Part shown: piece by piece, positions 21,401-27,624 of the stretch | Layout: every line of letters starts with the position of its first letter | Position numbering within the stretch: the stretch's first letter is position 1 | Origin: a virus | DNA: 57,275 nucleotides | Strand: one strand, 5' to 3' | Virus record (IMG/VR): IMGVR_UViG_3300020463_002067 | Location: 1 to 57,275 of that record | Notes under the pieces: generated by a model | Seen by the model: the letters and a program-made list of their open reading frames with translations, nothing else | Databases searched by the model: none | Told to the model about the DNA's origin: nothing | Position numbers and translations under genes: made by a program

Positions 21401-21546
21401 TGTTAAATACACCAGTAGTCGGTGCAAAGATAAAAATTGTCAGAAGACAAGGAAAACGCTGGGCAGATCCAGGAATTTCACTTAATGATGCGGAAAGTTT
21501 GGTAGCACGTTTCTTTAAGGCGGAAAAGGTGGAGCTACCCAAATAA
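6448..21546 (+). CDS. Giant baseplate/tail-associated virion structural protein (5032 aa)
   Basis: This single uninterrupted frame fills 15.1 kb. The N-terminus (NLLPKYFRT, then FYRDYRDYVNAS and REYYWLPAGPDEIP) resembles the giant structural proteins placed after gp6 in marine T4-like phages; cyanophage VrlC or a gp7 counterpart are possible equivalents. FG-GAP/beta-propeller-like units recur near residues 2184, 2240, 3010, 3067 and 3168 (FGQSVAMSPDGKYLAIGSP, FGLSIAVSNDGKKIAVGAP). GSGY...GGGGSGATA units lie near 3610 and 3970-4010. GDGST-type fibre repeats lie near 4468, 4548 and 4918. No enzyme motif is evident. The likely role is peripheral baseplate structure or host-surface contact. ATG overlaps the gp6 stop. 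Exact orthology is uncertain. Confidence 0.85.
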   Translation: MAQDESPIPVEGDTSKRKSANLLPKYFRTTANKKFLSSTIDQLMQPGVIEKVDGFIGRKDSKAFKASDNYLSDVTPDRENYQLEPVATITDDLGNTTFYRDYRDYVNASKIRNTDNVDHSLYNSQEYYAWQPHIDWDKFVNFREYYWLPAGPDEIPVFGTAREVKSTFNVKRQDNIDNNSYIFSEENKVSNPTLTLYRGQEYTFDIDCIDMPFSIRTSNSIDDDSNLYNVDVSQQKVEQGSITWKISLESPDTLYYTNGNDIEASGLIIIKDIRDNTQLHVGNEILGKKSYTMQNGYQLTNGMKVKFYGQITPEKYGEGNWYVEGVGESINLIAESDLVITADYLSDVSTEFDAQGFATLPFDDATSYATLKDYIVINRASKDGNQWSRYNKWTHKSVIENVAKINNVPVVLDQTYRATRPIIEFEAGIKLYQFGTESKTAVDLVDTVTNDVFSNIEGQVGYFVDGVELVSGMRVLFTADPDSFVAGKIYEVGFINQNGTLQIALKETTDTAPLENETVLVKSGNNFKGKIFYYDGITWKQTQDKTKVNQQPLFDLYNDTGVQLSTLDSSTFAGNKIFSYKVGTGANDTELGFPLSYRTIENSGDIVFDFNLLLDTYQYDDIADVLNVSTDTALLRKYTSRTSFTNVSGWTKALAKSTQPVVKQITVGARTNNFIVDVYINSGDLNDLEIKAYVNSVRKRENVDYVINRINNYAYVTFNEELTKDDKLVLKTKSSAKKRAGVGFYEFPINFEKNPQNENVTTFTLGEVLDHVESIVDNVQGFEGVFPGVSNLRDLGNGSKYGLKFVQHSGPVNLALYNLTDKDFNSIEAMKYSAFAYIKFKREFLRTADELGFEGYDKVHVDRILSKLHENNTNKDPFYFSDMIPHGGDTKVRHEIEDQSQTIFSLTRGIDYTTLSETAVLAYLNEKQLLINKDYTVSTDGFLTLLNPPTGGDVLDVYEYITTDGCWVPPTPTKLGLYPKFTPEVILDDTYITQPTDITGPWKVYGRDEKTTKSYKGKLGWFYPLYTDELSAQQADTVNGGSGKAHTHIFAGTNKVFYMPDSKMNHATNDSQLHEEYPNAYPVLQGHDGSLWRCFGDFRDNLLLDIEKRIYNNLKLPYDENIVNIADYIPSKNRNTGFTRKQISKTMISEFNSWLETVGTPDYVTNNVYKAGNGFTYNYSSAGDPNNLALTGFWRSIYKDFYNTDRPHSHPWEILGLKEKPEWFDTEYGSSPYTRNNLLLWEDISKGIVRGAEGSKVTYRNKFKNEDIYKFIPVDDEGNLLPPNETGYALGNVPTTNANEFAFGDEGPVETAWRRSSHYPFSLMISWALNQPAQFFGLAFDRSRIVRNGADQLVYKDTSKRIELNQLQFPNSATDDNRVFTAGVVNYMQGYLADNDTVRFTDYKTNITSIENKLGSKIGGFTQKSKFRLILDSRTPTNEGNVFVPEENYKIQLTKSVPTQVYSYSGMIIEVAPSGYIVKGYDKDNPVFKYYPVRRKNSDQVINVGGISENFLTWTEGKTYEAGQIVELSDNYYRVKISHTSGDGFIQDNFQKLAELPEEGGASAYISTNHNASLAELPYGTLFREKQDVVDLMMGYQKYLTSVGFSFENFNKDIEEIENWRLSAKEFLFWTTQNWEAGTILTVSPSAREITFSQEYSVIDDIYDNFYDYSLLKADGKRLLADFATTERDNTNDFGIFVKNTEDGIFHLKMPLIQHEHAIIIDNKTVFGDVIYNRAQGYRQERIKVKGYRSDEWNGSYNIPGFIFDDAKPTEWIAWQDYSIGALVKHKQYFYVAKSNVTGSSIFQDKKFLRLNEKPEQQMLPNFDYKAKQFADFYDLDSDNFDIEQQKLAQHATGYQKRKYLENIINDEVSQYKFFQGAIQDKGTKNVLTKLFDKLGSANKDSLEFFEEWAVRVGRYGATEGDDQFDVILDETKYRQEPQQIELVNEINPQDTSLIYRLSRNDIYVKSKNYNHKPFPTKYFNEDNSYTKSAGYVNPSDVSLSLLTYNDLLQQTNIATNSYIWTASDKSQQTWGVYKLESTDFRISGVTASESDKFTITLDKAPNYTKGDIIGINDISDATDGYYKVDSVSLNVITLENLEGEEVEATDDDAVVNGYITEFKIARLPTLSKANDSFINTNILNNRLWVDDDDTGKWLVLQNKEVFELKPNIINTSAGLLDSTEKDFGSAFSVSSNNNRIAITAPKDLNGSVYIFQRPSDNTDFGFLQQIDEQLFLFDSNGGFGQSVAMSPDGKYLAIGSPHASNVKSRLRGDFNPREPYAIGDIVLYSEQLWKADRVIEADALQVYSNHSSNQQAKENDYDSTTQTYPEIEYIVRGDYTLGADESTDHILVRAEKEQFEGTKSGDILTLKWNKYTTTASAGVLPFNGDSTLTESLINGSHTIIDKVQHIIHIQSALSVPDAGTEITTDTCRAVIQYRKVNNENEMTVYIKDVNGSFQGTGKIYADGILVGDYVESLQITDDYHTGWWHVGVGSSFLSSNLVETKANLVIQNITVEGDTVNDPFFSNILDTKQVQNVLEPTKVSEIGILSHTQGQSNIEVLDSKWWVRTPLAHGSSITVGDKTRLWLNTIRVNGLVQDPSAIGLASTYINNTEHTVADIWNGYVEVRLTNFDLNGDPFIPNVGDTLTDTATGSTGEIAFIERAFSTAKIYIKNRSGTWAVGSDFGVNSNATFVENVPGLGPATRTIGPINSAHMENTISGPIIVIDSSVNIPVVVGGANYLRDLEYWIYSDNTIEGITDVANPPSSINLDWKRVYNIPAIAEGYGTALEEQGTFAIYEMRGTTYQLINYYTVPNSADYRKLGTKLKFVQPTTDSYKLYIHAEGDGTEHNQGRIYFVNKNAEDDWALSVQKNYRGDFRVSATYFEGEFIRFGETIYKANTNLVPGVFNVSQWTAQTNGLDLLGYVPNDTNFSLVESTLEQRNLEAFGSDFDVSLKGEVLISNSMYTSVYEIESGDTVLGLDSSIANRKVVVYRQNGSNYEYSQILEPFNEIEDFGLSIAVSNDGKKIAVGAPNNSDVSKNGGAVYIYIQSGNTFVYNQTLRPIDKSVNIQFGTKIDFDGNTLAVASRGGSMIESATFDTFRDRKNADIKTVDRYILDNKSQVNPVATSFDNNSTVFQTIDQGSGVVSLYETVNNTLLYSQNFAYDLDTQDFGNRMAVNTNHVYIGLPKQQVPNSSILDKGLVAEFRKPMNTTSWSITREPVIPVDTSKFKGVYLYNRKTNGLRTYLDYIDPIQGKIAGPAEQEISFKTSYDPAKYSNSTDATITADTLDYTSDEWIGKLWWDIDSARFINYHQGDISESTANFNTLFAGTNVQVHEWVESKLLPSEWDEQSATADGVENGISGTSLYGDSVYSSRRAYDEASQTFETYYYYWVTNKTTLPEIANRSTTAFDVARYIANPASMGYRFVSMLGDNRFALFNCTPFITDTDTAISFNWWTIENQEQPTHIQYQLISDGLETSVPNREIEQKWFDSLVGFDKNDRPVPDISLPIKNRYGALNDPRQSWFINRTEARKQFIERTNSTLSKNLIVDEFDLTKLTGFDPSPTVATGLYDTTSDSNAELRFVSVARVKPASLTLEVENGVIINVIVNDPGQGYINTPTYRITDTEGSGAELKFELDANGKISTVEIVNGGRDYTNSVAITVRKFAVLVKSDETVSGKWSVYEWDGTEYLRTLTQSYDINLYWQYRDWYATGYNKFTFINHTVDASYQIYALDDEIGDIVKINSVGTGGWLLLRKISNLDTQDYTLSYETIGRENGTIEFKNSLYDTSASNSAFDGASFDKIFYDTEPDTEFRKILEILKSDIFIDNLAVYWNELFFASVRYVLSEQPNVDWVFKTSFVKAKHNIGELQQKVTFQNDSLPSYQDYVTEMKPYKTKIREYLSAYEKIDPASNVITDFDLAPYYNEDEGKIVPQSVQVIGNEVIPGVSDVQNYPSRHWLDNLGFEVLSFSIADPGSGYQVPPKIIISGGGGSGATAEAFIGTGGKVTSVTVTNAGSGYITRPTIQVVGSFGDTGSVARLSPILGRGKARSAHIRCKFDRVTGTYLFQTLNETQTFTSGVDQQIFNLKWPMQLVSTQITVTVDGLESLRSEYTFDNIIDTSKEYTRSYGRITFSNALSVNRTITITYNKAPELLQAQDRINLYYNPTTGMYGNDLAQLMDGIDYGGVEVSSFDFGTGTGWDSDGWFTTTYDTFDTTFEDEIFQIGDDSTRVLNFATPLVANTVYNVYKNGVRLDDPNFGTANPVTNTNAVMQSVTGAGQTGVALYGADDLGTSIILLNEEVIPTGSGDILVFRKSTSDGAFLPDPRSYDTVLTGGDLAFSTARGINPEEIIVDGDDFISPTTSKGPEEQVPGQVLDAVNIRVFHRPKEGGSLLSSNSYRSDGISGVYEFGIQPQNKEGLIVKLNDVILAQSLYKVDYRLKTVTFNTVPNANQEVNIVSISGNGKNSLEQSEFVGDGSTLAYVTKVHYDTNLDYYATVNGKPVESVLTSSGDSTNKDPKAMIVFGSPPPDNSIINFAVYTGIDNFSKIETTEFIGDGSTKLFTLDKTPYSALPNSHNVIVKQGNKILNPGYNQSFNCTLAQREYFLEPWQAPIGSFQSKDIQILLNGKELTIAVEYNLRPANSSVILEPGIGREGDILEVYIRTDGEYAFGDVQNINSNLTWVDSGALLQLNTAPPDGEKLTVYTFNKHDSMDFERQNFDVVARSVIAVGTEDHIQFNHIKAGLVKLRYPAIDAQYVWLTINGILQTPSVDYKLTEDRNFIKHNGSFADDDVIEVIQFSAQGEISPKFGFSQFKDILNRNIYKRLGDVAPLKLAQDLATFDKEILLDDASALSTPDKNSSQPGILFVNGERIEYLIKQGNVLRQIQRGTLGTGVASLHEAGSDVYNQGPNQTAPYADQTIIDEQIGDGSTAVFPLAFTPTSVNEFEIFVAGKRLRKNAVQMFNPALDQDSPEADETALAEFSVDGTTANVTLLNTPVVGAKIKIVRRQGKRWADPGISLNDAESLVARFFKAEKVELPK

Positions 21547-21549
21547 ATA
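21542..21549 (+). promoter_or_regulatory. Possible late promoter box (AATAAATA)
   Basis: One mismatch from TATAAATA, overlapping the stop codon of the giant gene and 17 bases before the next ATG. That spacing is shorter than the 25-27 bases seen elsewhere, so the call is weaker. Confidence 0.45.
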
Positions 21550-21566
21550 CAGTATAGGACAAAGGT

Positions 21567-22178
21567 ATGATTGACAACATAAAAGAAGAAAACGGAGTAA
21601 TGCTCCAAGGACATATTAAAATTTCTAACCCTGAAACGGGCGAAATTATAGTCGATAAACGTAATGCTATCCACTATGAGAACATGAGTATTTCACTTGC
21701 AGAAAGTTTAGCTAATGCAGGACAAGGTACTATCTATGAAATGGCGTTTGGCAACGGAGGAACTAGTATTGACCCAACTGGAATTATTACATACCTAACA
21801 CCTAACAGTACAGGTACTAATGCTAGTCTTTATAACCAAACATTTATTAAAGTTGTTGACGATAGAAGTGTTAATAACACAGACCCAGCAAGAAACAAAA
21901 TTGAATCAAGACATGTAAGTGGTACTAACTATACAGATATTGTTGTTAGTTGCTTACTTGATTACGGTGAACCTTCAGGTCAAGATGCTGTTGATAACGC
22001 AACCAACGCTGATAGTTTATATGTATTTGATGAATTAGGCTTAGTAAGTTATAGTCCATCGGGACAAGGTAGACTGTTAACACATGTAATTTTCCACCCA
22101 GTACAAAAGAGTTTGAATAGACTTATTCAAATTGATTATACTGTGCGTGTACAAAGTTTATCAGGATTTAGTGAATAA
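21567..22178 (+). CDS. Putative virion structural protein of unknown function
   Basis: This 203-residue protein lies between the giant structural gene and the fibre genes. It has an opening HIKISNPETGEIIVDKRNAIHYENM segment, then MAFGNGGTSIDPTGIITYL, a pattern seen in phage tail-associated proteins whose strands carry a fixed reporter-like FGNGG turn. The C-terminus is beta-rich (QIDYTVRVQSLSGFSE). There is no signal peptide or catalytic motif. ATG follows AAAGG, and the TAA overlaps the next ATG. Position suggests a baseplate or fibre-attachment component. I cannot name the family. Confidence 0.75.
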   Translation: MIDNIKEENGVMLQGHIKISNPETGEIIVDKRNAIHYENMSISLAESLANAGQGTIYEMAFGNGGTSIDPTGIITYLTPNSTGTNASLYNQTFIKVVDDRSVNNTDPARNKIESRHVSGTNYTDIVVSCLLDYGEPSGQDAVDNATNADSLYVFDELGLVSYSPSGQGRLLTHVIFHPVQKSLNRLIQIDYTVRVQSLSGFSE

Positions 22179-24259
22179 TGGCTTATACAATTAACTACTC
22201 AGACACTAACAAGGGAACTATCTCTATTGAAGATAGTACAATTAATCAGCAAACAAGTCTAGATATTCCTGGACGTAACACTACTAGTTATGGGTCAGTT
22301 ATTGCAAACAGTTTTTTAAATTTACTAGAAAATTTTGCTAATACGTCAGCACCAAGAAATCCAATTCAAGGACAGCTATGGTATGATAGTTCAACAGGTA
22401 TTGATACTTTAAAACTATATGACGGAACAGGCTGGGTAAATGCTAGTGGACTTAAAAAAGGAACTACAGCACCAGACGTGGCTAATGCACTACAAGGAGA
22501 CCTTTGGTCAGATACAGACAACAATCAGTTGTATATTTTTACAGGTAGTGGTTGGACACTAGTTGGACCTGAATACAGTGATGGTTTGCTAACAGGTGCA
22601 AAGCCAGTTGTTGTTACAGGTAAAGACGAAGTACTTTATACTATCCTACAACTTGAAGTAGGTGGTTCGCCAATAGCAATTTATTCAACAAGAACATTCC
22701 AACCTAAAACAACAATCCCAGGATTTACACTTATCCAACCTGGCTTAAACTTATCTACAGCAAACATTGGCGGTGACGGTATTGGCAAATATTTTGGTAC
22801 AAGTGAGAAAGCAGAAAGTTTAGTTGTTTCAGGAGCGGCAGTTAGAGCATCTAACTTTTTAAGAAGTGACGTTGCAAGTACATCTTCAGAAAAATTAACA
22901 ATTAGTAATAACTCAGGTCTACAAGTTGGACAAGATGCTATTGTTACATTTGATGTTCAAGGTACATCAGGTGTTGTTACTAACTTAACATCAGGTGCAC
23001 CAATTGACTTTAAAGTTAATAACTTAGGTGTACAGAAAAACGTTATTAGAATTGACTCAACCGAAAAAGTTGGTATTAATACACTATCACCTGCAGAAGC
23101 ATTAGACGTAGCAGGATCAATACAAACAAGTGCAAACTTAATTGTACAAGGTACAACAGACAGTGCAAGTATTGGAACTGGTGCTGTTAAAATTAGTGGC
23201 GGTGTTGGTATTGCTAAGAAACTATTTGTAGGCACAGATTTAAGTGTTGCAGGATCAAGCATAGTGGGTGCAGTTGCACCTATATCTACACAACAATATT
23301 CATTAGGAACAAGCGACAAACGTTGGTCAGCTGTACATGCTGTAGAATTTAGAGGTAATTTAATTGGTAATATTACAGGTACAGTTACAGGTGGTTCAAC
23401 AAACGCAAACAAACTAACAAGTGCAAGTACGTTTGAAATTACAGGAGATGTAAGTTCCAATCAAATTACTTTTGATGGACAAGTTGGTGGTACAACTAAA
23501 GTATTTACAACAGCAATTAGTAATACATTTATTGCAAACAAAACACTTGCTACACAACCTAACAATGATGATGAAATTATTATTAATAGAATCTCAGGCG
23601 ATGACACAGGTGTGTTTAAAATTTCACAAGCGGCACTTGTAAGTAGTGTACCGGTAATTCCAATTGGTACTATTGTGCCATTTGGCGGTGTTAACACTCC
23701 AGCAGGTTGGATATTATGTGATGGTACAGAAGTTAGAATTGCTGATTACTTAGATTTATACAATGCTATTCAATATCAATTTAAAGACCAAAGTCAAGTT
23801 TCGTCAGGATTTTTTGGACTACCAGACTTTAGAGGTAGATTCCCACTAGGTGCAGATAATATGGGCGGTTCAAGTGCTAACAGAGTTTCAGATGTTAACG
23901 CTGATACAGTTGGACTAGCATCAGGTGTTGAAAGTAGAGCAATTGATGTTAAAAACTTACCAGAACACGAGCATGATTTAAGATCACCAAAAGGTGCTCA
24001 GTTCTATGTTATACTAGATGATAGTGGTACACAGCAAGATGCTGATACTATTCCATATGACGCTCCAACAGGATCAGGTGCAGGTCAGGCAAGAACTTCA
24101 TCAGGTGGTGTGTTGAATAGAAGAAATATTGCTTACAACACTAACACAGGGTTAGAAGAATATGAAACATTTGATATTACAGAACTAGGCACACCATATA
24201 ATGTTATGAATCCGTTCTTAACAGTCAAATACATTATCTACACAGGAGTCGGGGGCTAA
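22178..24259 (+). CDS. Tail fibre protein with C-terminal phage tail-collar domain
   Basis: This 693-residue protein is the first of three paralogues sharing an N-terminal module of ~150 residues (MAYTINYSD, then SFLNLLENFANTSAP, GQLWYDSS, GDLWSDTDNNQLYIF). The middle is repetitive beta-structure, including an intramolecular-chaperone-like VGINTLSPAEALDVAGS. The C-terminus is a tail-collar domain (IPIGTIVPFGGVNTPAGWILCDG, then FGLPDFRGRFPLGADNMGG) with later His-rich EHEHDL that could bind metal, as in T4 gp12-like fibres. It is expected to contact the host surface. ATG overlaps the preceding stop. Confidence 0.88.
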   Translation: MAYTINYSDTNKGTISIEDSTINQQTSLDIPGRNTTSYGSVIANSFLNLLENFANTSAPRNPIQGQLWYDSSTGIDTLKLYDGTGWVNASGLKKGTTAPDVANALQGDLWSDTDNNQLYIFTGSGWTLVGPEYSDGLLTGAKPVVVTGKDEVLYTILQLEVGGSPIAIYSTRTFQPKTTIPGFTLIQPGLNLSTANIGGDGIGKYFGTSEKAESLVVSGAAVRASNFLRSDVASTSSEKLTISNNSGLQVGQDAIVTFDVQGTSGVVTNLTSGAPIDFKVNNLGVQKNVIRIDSTEKVGINTLSPAEALDVAGSIQTSANLIVQGTTDSASIGTGAVKISGGVGIAKKLFVGTDLSVAGSSIVGAVAPISTQQYSLGTSDKRWSAVHAVEFRGNLIGNITGTVTGGSTNANKLTSASTFEITGDVSSNQITFDGQVGGTTKVFTTAISNTFIANKTLATQPNNDDEIIINRISGDDTGVFKISQAALVSSVPVIPIGTIVPFGGVNTPAGWILCDGTEVRIADYLDLYNAIQYQFKDQSQVSSGFFGLPDFRGRFPLGADNMGGSSANRVSDVNADTVGLASGVESRAIDVKNLPEHEHDLRSPKGAQFYVILDDSGTQQDADTIPYDAPTGSGAGQARTSSGGVLNRRNIAYNTNTGLEEYETFDITELGTPYNVMNPFLTVKYIIYTGVGG

Positions 24260-24260
24260 T

Positions 24261-26102
24261 ATGGCATATCAAATTAATAAGACTAGTGGTGCATTACTTG
24301 TAAACCTAGCAGATGGACAAATTGACGTAGCAAGTACTGATCTTACACTTATTGGTAAAAACTATACAGGATTTGGTGAAGCAATTAACGAAAACTTTGT
24401 TAAGGTTCTTGAAAACTTTGCAAATGCATCATCACCGGCTAATCCATTAGCAGGACAAATTTGGTGGGATACATCAGCATCTAGATTAAAAGTTTATACA
24501 GGTACTGATTGGACAACAGGCGGCGGACCTATTGTACAACCTACAGAGCCTGGAATGGTTGCAGGTGACATGTGGATTAACAATGATGCAAACCAACTTT
24601 ACTTTTTTGATGGTACTGATTTAGAATTAGCAGGCCCAATTTACAATGCGTTCCAAGGTAAGTCAGGACCTGAAGTTGTAACAGTACTAGACAACACAGG
24701 TACAAGTAGAACTATTGTAAAATATTGGGTAGGTGGTACGTTTGTAGGCTTATGGAGTAAAGTTGCATTCACTCCGCAAAACGTAGATACTATTCCAGGA
24801 TTTACAGGAGATGTTGTAAAAGGATTTAATGTTGTTGACGCAGACTTTGTTTTTGCTGGTACAGCCGCTAGAACATCAGCACTAGTTGACAGTAATAACG
24901 TTGCAAGAACAGCGGCACAGTTCCTTGCAAGTGACTCTGATGATGCAACATCAGGTGCATTAACAGTTAGAAACAACCTAGGACTTACTATTGGACTTAC
25001 AGATAACAATGTTGTAAAAGTAACAGTAGACGGTGTTGTAAACGAAAACAATGTTAGTAACCAGAACTATACATTTAGAATGACAACTAGCACTGGTAAG
25101 CAAGATGCAATGACTATTGATTCTGGAAATAACAGAATTGGTATTTACAATACAACGCCATCAGAAACATTAGACGTTGGCGGTAATATGCGTGTTGCAG
25201 GAAACTTAATTGTTGACGGAGAGACAACAGAACTTGATATACAGAAATTATTAGTAAGAGATAAAAGTATTGAACTAGCAAAAGGTGACGATAGTACACT
25301 ACTAGATGACGTTGGAGTAGACGAAGCAGGTATTATAGTAGCATCATCTAATGGTAATAAAGAACTTTTATGGCGTAACGGAACAAACGCATGGACATCT
25401 AACGTAAGTCTTAACTTAACAGGTGCAAGTTCACTTAAATTTAATGGTGTAGACATTATTACTGGATCAGCAGGTGTTGGTCTTACAAGTGTTGGTGCAT
25501 TAACATCAGCTAATATTGGTAGTTTTAGCTTTACAGGCGGTAATAATTTAACTACAAATACAGTTGACGGCAGTGGAAATGGTATGAATATTACCGCGGC
25601 TGGTAATATTAACTTAGTTACACCAAGACAAATTAGAAATGTAAGTGATCCAACAGCAGATCAAGACGTAGCAACAAAAGCATATGTTGATAGTAGCATT
25701 GATTTAGAAGTTTTAGCACTAGCATTAGATGTAACAGGGCTTGGAACAGCAGATTCTGCACAACAGCATACAAATATTGCTACTATTGTGAATGATATTG
25801 CTCCAGCAAGTACGAAACGAGACGGAACACAGGCTAGAATACACTGTACAACTACTACAGGTGCTACAGCAACACTAACTGGCTCTGCCTTAAACACAGC
25901 ATTTAACGAAAGTACAATACTTGTACAACAAAAAGACAACAGCGGCAATGATGACGGATCTGTAAGCGTAATTCAAAGTGCAACATTTAACGATGCAACT
26001 GGTAATATTACATCTACAGTATCTAGAACATTGAAACTATTTAGAGTTACTGGCGGAGCGTGGGTCTACGTTCAAAACTTAACTCCGGGCAGTCTTGTAT
26101 AA
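24261..26102 (+). CDS. Tail fibre-like structural protein (paralogue 2)
   Basis: This 613-residue protein shares the N-terminal module of its neighbours (MAYQINKTSG, VKVLENFANASSP, GQIWWDTSASRLKVY, GDMWINNDANQLYFF). It then carries RIGIYNTTPSETLDVGGNM and a segment with IELAKGDDSTLLDDVGVDEAG, common in marine myovirus fibres. There is no collar domain; the C-terminal ~100 residues form a distinct module (VATKAYVDSSIDLEV, then a beta-rich end). The conserved N-module probably anchors the protein to a common attachment site, with the C-terminus differing in binding. A gap of one base separates it from the upstream stop. Confidence 0.85.
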   Translation: MAYQINKTSGALLVNLADGQIDVASTDLTLIGKNYTGFGEAINENFVKVLENFANASSPANPLAGQIWWDTSASRLKVYTGTDWTTGGGPIVQPTEPGMVAGDMWINNDANQLYFFDGTDLELAGPIYNAFQGKSGPEVVTVLDNTGTSRTIVKYWVGGTFVGLWSKVAFTPQNVDTIPGFTGDVVKGFNVVDADFVFAGTAARTSALVDSNNVARTAAQFLASDSDDATSGALTVRNNLGLTIGLTDNNVVKVTVDGVVNENNVSNQNYTFRMTTSTGKQDAMTIDSGNNRIGIYNTTPSETLDVGGNMRVAGNLIVDGETTELDIQKLLVRDKSIELAKGDDSTLLDDVGVDEAGIIVASSNGNKELLWRNGTNAWTSNVSLNLTGASSLKFNGVDIITGSAGVGLTSVGALTSANIGSFSFTGGNNLTTNTVDGSGNGMNITAAGNINLVTPRQIRNVSDPTADQDVATKAYVDSSIDLEVLALALDVTGLGTADSAQQHTNIATIVNDIAPASTKRDGTQARIHCTTTTGATATLTGSALNTAFNESTILVQQKDNSGNDDGSVSVIQSATFNDATGNITSTVSRTLKLFRVTGGAWVYVQNLTPGSLV

Positions 26103-26105
26103 ATA
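26098..26105 (+). promoter_or_regulatory. T4-type late promoter box, exact TATAAATA
   Basis: An exact match to the T4 late consensus overlaps the stop codon of the second fibre gene, 26 bases upstream of the third fibre gene's ATG. It would be read by the gp55-type late sigma factor in T4-like phages. Confidence 0.75.
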
Positions 26106-26131
26106 CATATAACACAATTAGGGGTTAATAA

Positions 26132-27610
26132 ATGGCATACGTAATAAATTTAACAAATGGAGGATCGTTAGTTACAGTCGAGGACGGTACCATTGACCAG
26201 AGTACTTCACTTAAATTAGTAGGTAAGAATTATGCTGGTTATGGTGAAATCCAAAACGAAAACTTTATCCATTTACTAGAAAACTTTTCTAGTGCAAATC
26301 AACCAGCTGGCCCACTTAATGGACAGATTTGGTTTGATAATTCGCAAAAAAAATTAAAGTTCTATGACGGAACTAAGTTTAGAACAACAGGTGGAGCTGA
26401 AATTTCCACAACACAACCAGTTGGATTAACAACAGGTGATTTTTGGTGGGATACTAGCAATAACCAACTATATGCACAGAACTCCGATGGTGGATTTGTC
26501 CTAATTGGTCCACAATCAATTGGTGAAACAGTTAGTGCTATGGTTACTGCACAGGTACGTGATAGCAATCAAGTAAACAGAACTATTATTAAAGGTACTG
26601 TTGATGACGGTGTTGTGTTTATTGTTAGTAATGCAGAATTTACAATAGATACTACTGATGCGGCAAACGCTATCACTGGTTTTGACGTAGTACGTCAAGG
26701 ACTTACACTAAGAAATACAACTAGTGCGGCAAGTGGTGTTACAAGTTCGGCACATAGGTTCCATGGTACAGCAACAAACGCTGAAAAACTTGGCGGAGTG
26801 GCGGCGGCAGACTATGCTCTTGCAGGCGCGGCTAACTTTAGTAGTGTTGTAAGATTTGCAGACGCAGGATTTACAGTTGGTGCGGCAAATGACCTAGCAG
26901 TGTTTATTGATGAGTCAGGATCAGGTAATGAAGGTGTTATTGACAACACAGTTGGACAGAAAATTAGATTTAAGGTTAAGTCAAGTGGTGGTGTAACAAC
27001 AGAACCATTCCATATTCAATCAGGTGGACTTATACCTACAACTACAACAACGTATGATATCGGTGATTCAAACTATAAATGGAGAAATATGTATGCAACT
27101 TCATTTAATGGATTGGCAACACAAGCGATTGCATTACAAGTTGGTTCAAATTATAGAACAGGTGACGTAAACCCAACAAACAATACAGTTGCAGTACGTG
27201 ACTCGAGCGGTAATATTGCCGCAAACGTGTTTAATGGTATTTCAACAAGTGCAAGATATGCTGACTTGGCAGAAAAATACTCCACTGATCAAAATTATCC
27301 AGTAGGAACATTAATGACTATAGGCGGAGATGCAGAATCTACAGCATGTGAAGGCGACGATACTTGCATTGGTGTTATTAGTACAAAACCTGCTTATTTA
27401 ATGAATTCAGATGCAGACGGTCAAGCAATAGCACTAGTCGGAAGAGTGCCTGTAAGGATTACTGGCCCGGTAAATAAAGGGGATAAGGTTTATATTTCTC
27501 AAAACGGAACAGCAAGTGCAGTTACAGTATTAGGCGATATGATAGGTATTGCATTGGAAACAAACGATAGACACGAAGAAACTTTGGTTGAATGTATTTT
27601 GAAGTTATAA
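26132..27610 (+). CDS. Tail fibre-like structural protein (paralogue 3)
   Basis: This 492-residue protein has the same N-terminal module as its two upstream neighbours (MAYVINLTNGGSLVTVEDG, FIHLLENFSSANQP, GQIWFDNSQKKLKFY, GDFWWDTSNNQLYA). It ends in a tip module often found in fibres that self-process or need a chaperone-like end: ADLAEKYSTDQNYPVGTLM, then CIGVISTKPAYLMNSDADG, IALVGRVPVRITGPVNKGDKVY. No cleavage site can be asserted from sequence alone. It has its own late promoter box and an AGGGG-type ribosome binding site. Confidence 0.85.
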   Translation: MAYVINLTNGGSLVTVEDGTIDQSTSLKLVGKNYAGYGEIQNENFIHLLENFSSANQPAGPLNGQIWFDNSQKKLKFYDGTKFRTTGGAEISTTQPVGLTTGDFWWDTSNNQLYAQNSDGGFVLIGPQSIGETVSAMVTAQVRDSNQVNRTIIKGTVDDGVVFIVSNAEFTIDTTDAANAITGFDVVRQGLTLRNTTSAASGVTSSAHRFHGTATNAEKLGGVAAADYALAGAANFSSVVRFADAGFTVGAANDLAVFIDESGSGNEGVIDNTVGQKIRFKVKSSGGVTTEPFHIQSGGLIPTTTTTYDIGDSNYKWRNMYATSFNGLATQAIALQVGSNYRTGDVNPTNNTVAVRDSSGNIAANVFNGISTSARYADLAEKYSTDQNYPVGTLMTIGGDAESTACEGDDTCIGVISTKPAYLMNSDADGQAIALVGRVPVRITGPVNKGDKVYISQNGTASAVTVLGDMIGIALETNDRHEETLVECILKL

Positions 27611-27624
27611 GATAAGGAAGTACT

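Noticed and set aside
22957-23697. Long minus-strand frames in the fibre genes (167 and 78 residues; also at 24641 and 25145)
   Set aside because: They are antisense to repetitive fibre codons with Thr/Val/Ser/Pro-rich translations and no start signals; the plus-strand gene is far better supported.
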